Positions 63,219 through 64,000 of a stretch of 64,000 nucleotides of DNA are shown here, piece after piece. The stretch covers positions 30,666,729-30,730,728 of the forward strand of contig OY741266.1 of NCBI GenBank assembly GCA_963514095.1, written 5' to 3'. Positions within the stretch are counted from its first letter, which is position 1, and every line of letters starts with the position of its first letter. Below the pieces are notes generated by a model that was not told the origin of the DNA, did not search any database, and saw only the letters and a list, made by a program, of their open reading frames with translations. The position numbers were made by a program, and so were the translations under genes. Source of the stretch: Eutrigla gurnardus (taxonomy: Eukaryota; Chordata; Actinopteri; Perciformes; Triglidae).

Positions 63219-64000
63219 TCCGATGTGTGGTGCGTTCAGGTGCAACGGCTCGCTGCCCGGCGGCGACAAAGGGAGGAGGCGGAGCCGCTTCGCTCTGAGT
63301 CGCAGGAACAAGGCCAACGGCGTGAAACCCAGCACCGTGCACTCGTCCTGCACGCCTCAGGCCGCCAAGGTGAGAGCACGATAATAACTTTATTTACATC
63401 CGCCGTCCGAGCACGAAGCAACACGAGGAAATATTTAAATGTTCTGGCAGCAAACACAAAGAACACACAGACCAAGAGCTCGTTACTAATGAGGCTTTCA
63501 GGAACCTTATTCTACGCTCCTTTCATGCTTTTATTCAACATAAACACAAGTGTATTTATATTAAGTGTTAATCTAGAATCTGACACATATTTTCACACAT
63601 TAAAAATATGCCTTAATGGAACAAAAAGAGCAGTAACAGTGGTGTTAACGGAAACACAACATAAGTCACAATAACCAACACACATTAACACTGAATCATA
63701 CAACAGACACATTTAAAAATGTAATAAAAAAAAAAAGACTGAAAATCTTCTTGTGAAACTAGAGATGCACGATACAGATACCGATATCTGATACCAGATA
63801 CTTGGACGGGTATCGGATCAGGATCAGGTATCTGTATCAGTATGAAGAATGTCAGACGGCTTGTTTGTGGGCTCCAGAAGACCTCAAACTCATTGTAACG
63901 CTGCGTCTCTTGTGTGTTTCTGAAGGCTGTGAGCAACAAGGAGCAGCACAGCATCTCCTACACTCTGTCCCGGTCACAGACGGTGGTGGTGGAGTACACC
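60511..64000 (+). CDS. peli1: Pellino E3 ubiquitin ligase 1, first three coding exons (3' end outside window)
   Basis: Exons are 60511-60581, 63240-63369 and 63926-64000 (third exon truncated by the window end). The start ATG directly follows a CTGCACAG acceptor, and the junctions CTG-GG/GTAAG, TTCAG/G and TGAAG/GCT keep the frame. The 92 residues begin MFSLGQENISTKGPVKYGEL and continue GDKGRRRSRFALSRRNKANG, VKPSTVHSSCTPQAAK and HSISYTLSRSQTVVVEYT, the start of the Pellino FHA-like domain that recognises phosphorylated IRAK. The ISTKGPVKYGELIVLG and SSCTPQAAK peptides fit PELI1 better than PELI2. Pellino-1 ubiquitinates IRAK1 and RIPK1 in Toll-like and IL-1 receptor signalling through a C-terminal RING-like domain not in view. 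Fish usually have two peli1 copies, so the a/b label is left open. Confidence 0.95.
60790..62055 (+). mobile_element. Repeat element with internal 70-bp CTCF-motif satellite (copy C)
   Basis: The left flank has TTTCTGAAAAGTGAAGCCAA (as at 7648 and 39394). Fifteen tandem 70-bp units follow (60851-61900), and the right flank is the reverse complement of 44385-44546. Each unit contains TGGCCACCAGGGGGCGAC or a close variant; the first reads TGACCACC and the ninth GCGAT. Units are nearly identical, so expansion is recent. It lies in the peli1 intron between coding exons 1 and 2. Confidence 0.9.
62056..63239 (+). other. Remaining peli1 intron 2 sequence
   Basis: Holds a GGGAGGA-rich purine tract (62250-62352) and G-run, C-runs near 62660-62680, an AGTAAAAGTA-type dispersed repeat (62750-63095), and a (TA)n run at 63186-63217 just before the coding exon. 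Confidence 0.6.
63370..63925 (+). other. peli1 intron 3
   Basis: AT-rich, with a fragment at about 63758-63840 full of GATACCGATATCTGATACC-type words, resembling repeats seen near 47215-47290. No exon. Confidence 0.55.

Overview
This is a vertebrate nuclear window, almost certainly from a ray-finned (teleost, probably percomorph) fish. Genes are spread over many small exons with consensus GT/AG splice sites. Introns carry very long (GT)n/(CA)n arrays and fish-type dispersed repeats. There are no bacterial-style operons. Protein comparisons were made from memory of the vertebrate families, not by database search.

Six protein-coding genes can be read. Left to right: the last two coding exons of rab1a (+, 816-2632); sertad2 (+, single coding exon 17721-18677, probable non-coding first exon ending at 11429); aftph/aftiphilin (-, nine coding exons, 30939 down to 23669, 859 aa); a galectin-related gene, lgalsl (-, five coding exons, 38520 down to 34720, 180 aa); an equilibrative nucleoside transporter closest to ENT2, slc29a2 (-, twelve coding exons, 50754 down to 40713, 445 aa); and the first three coding exons of peli1/Pellino (+, from 60511, running off the end). 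In aftph, lgalsl and slc29a2 the exon lengths I derived sum to a whole number of codons and every junction keeps the frame, which strongly supports the models. Order and relative orientation of rab1a-sertad2-aftph-lgalsl-peli1 match human 2p14. slc29a2 is not part of the human block, and the SLC1A4 and CEP68 genes found there between SERTAD2 and RAB1A are not visible here.

Layout: 1-4.1 kb rab1a 3' part and 3' UTR; 4.1-11 kb intergenic repeats including a 600-bp pyrimidine tract; 11-22 kb sertad2 with a CpG-rich promoter; 22-33.4 kb aftph; 34.2-38.5 kb lgalsl; 40.5-52.7 kb slc29a2; 54.1-64 kb peli1. sertad2 and aftph are convergent; slc29a2 and peli1 are divergent, with first exons about 1.5 kb apart. 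The products are housekeeping trafficking proteins (Rab1A, aftiphilin), a transcriptional co-regulator (SERTAD2), a galectin-fold protein, a nucleoside transporter and an innate-immune E3 ligase. They share a conserved neighbourhood rather than a pathway.

The most striking non-genic signal is a 70-bp satellite unit carrying a near-consensus CTCF motif. It occurs 15 times head-to-tail in a peli1 intron and 6+2 times in the opposite orientation in slc29a2 introns, so the two promoters lie between divergent clusters of CTCF-like sites. Other notable structures are a three-level nested transposon insertion in slc29a2, a CAGGGTT-ended element family with 6-bp target duplications, an inverted pair of these elements around slc29a2 coding exons 10-11, and several large minisatellites.
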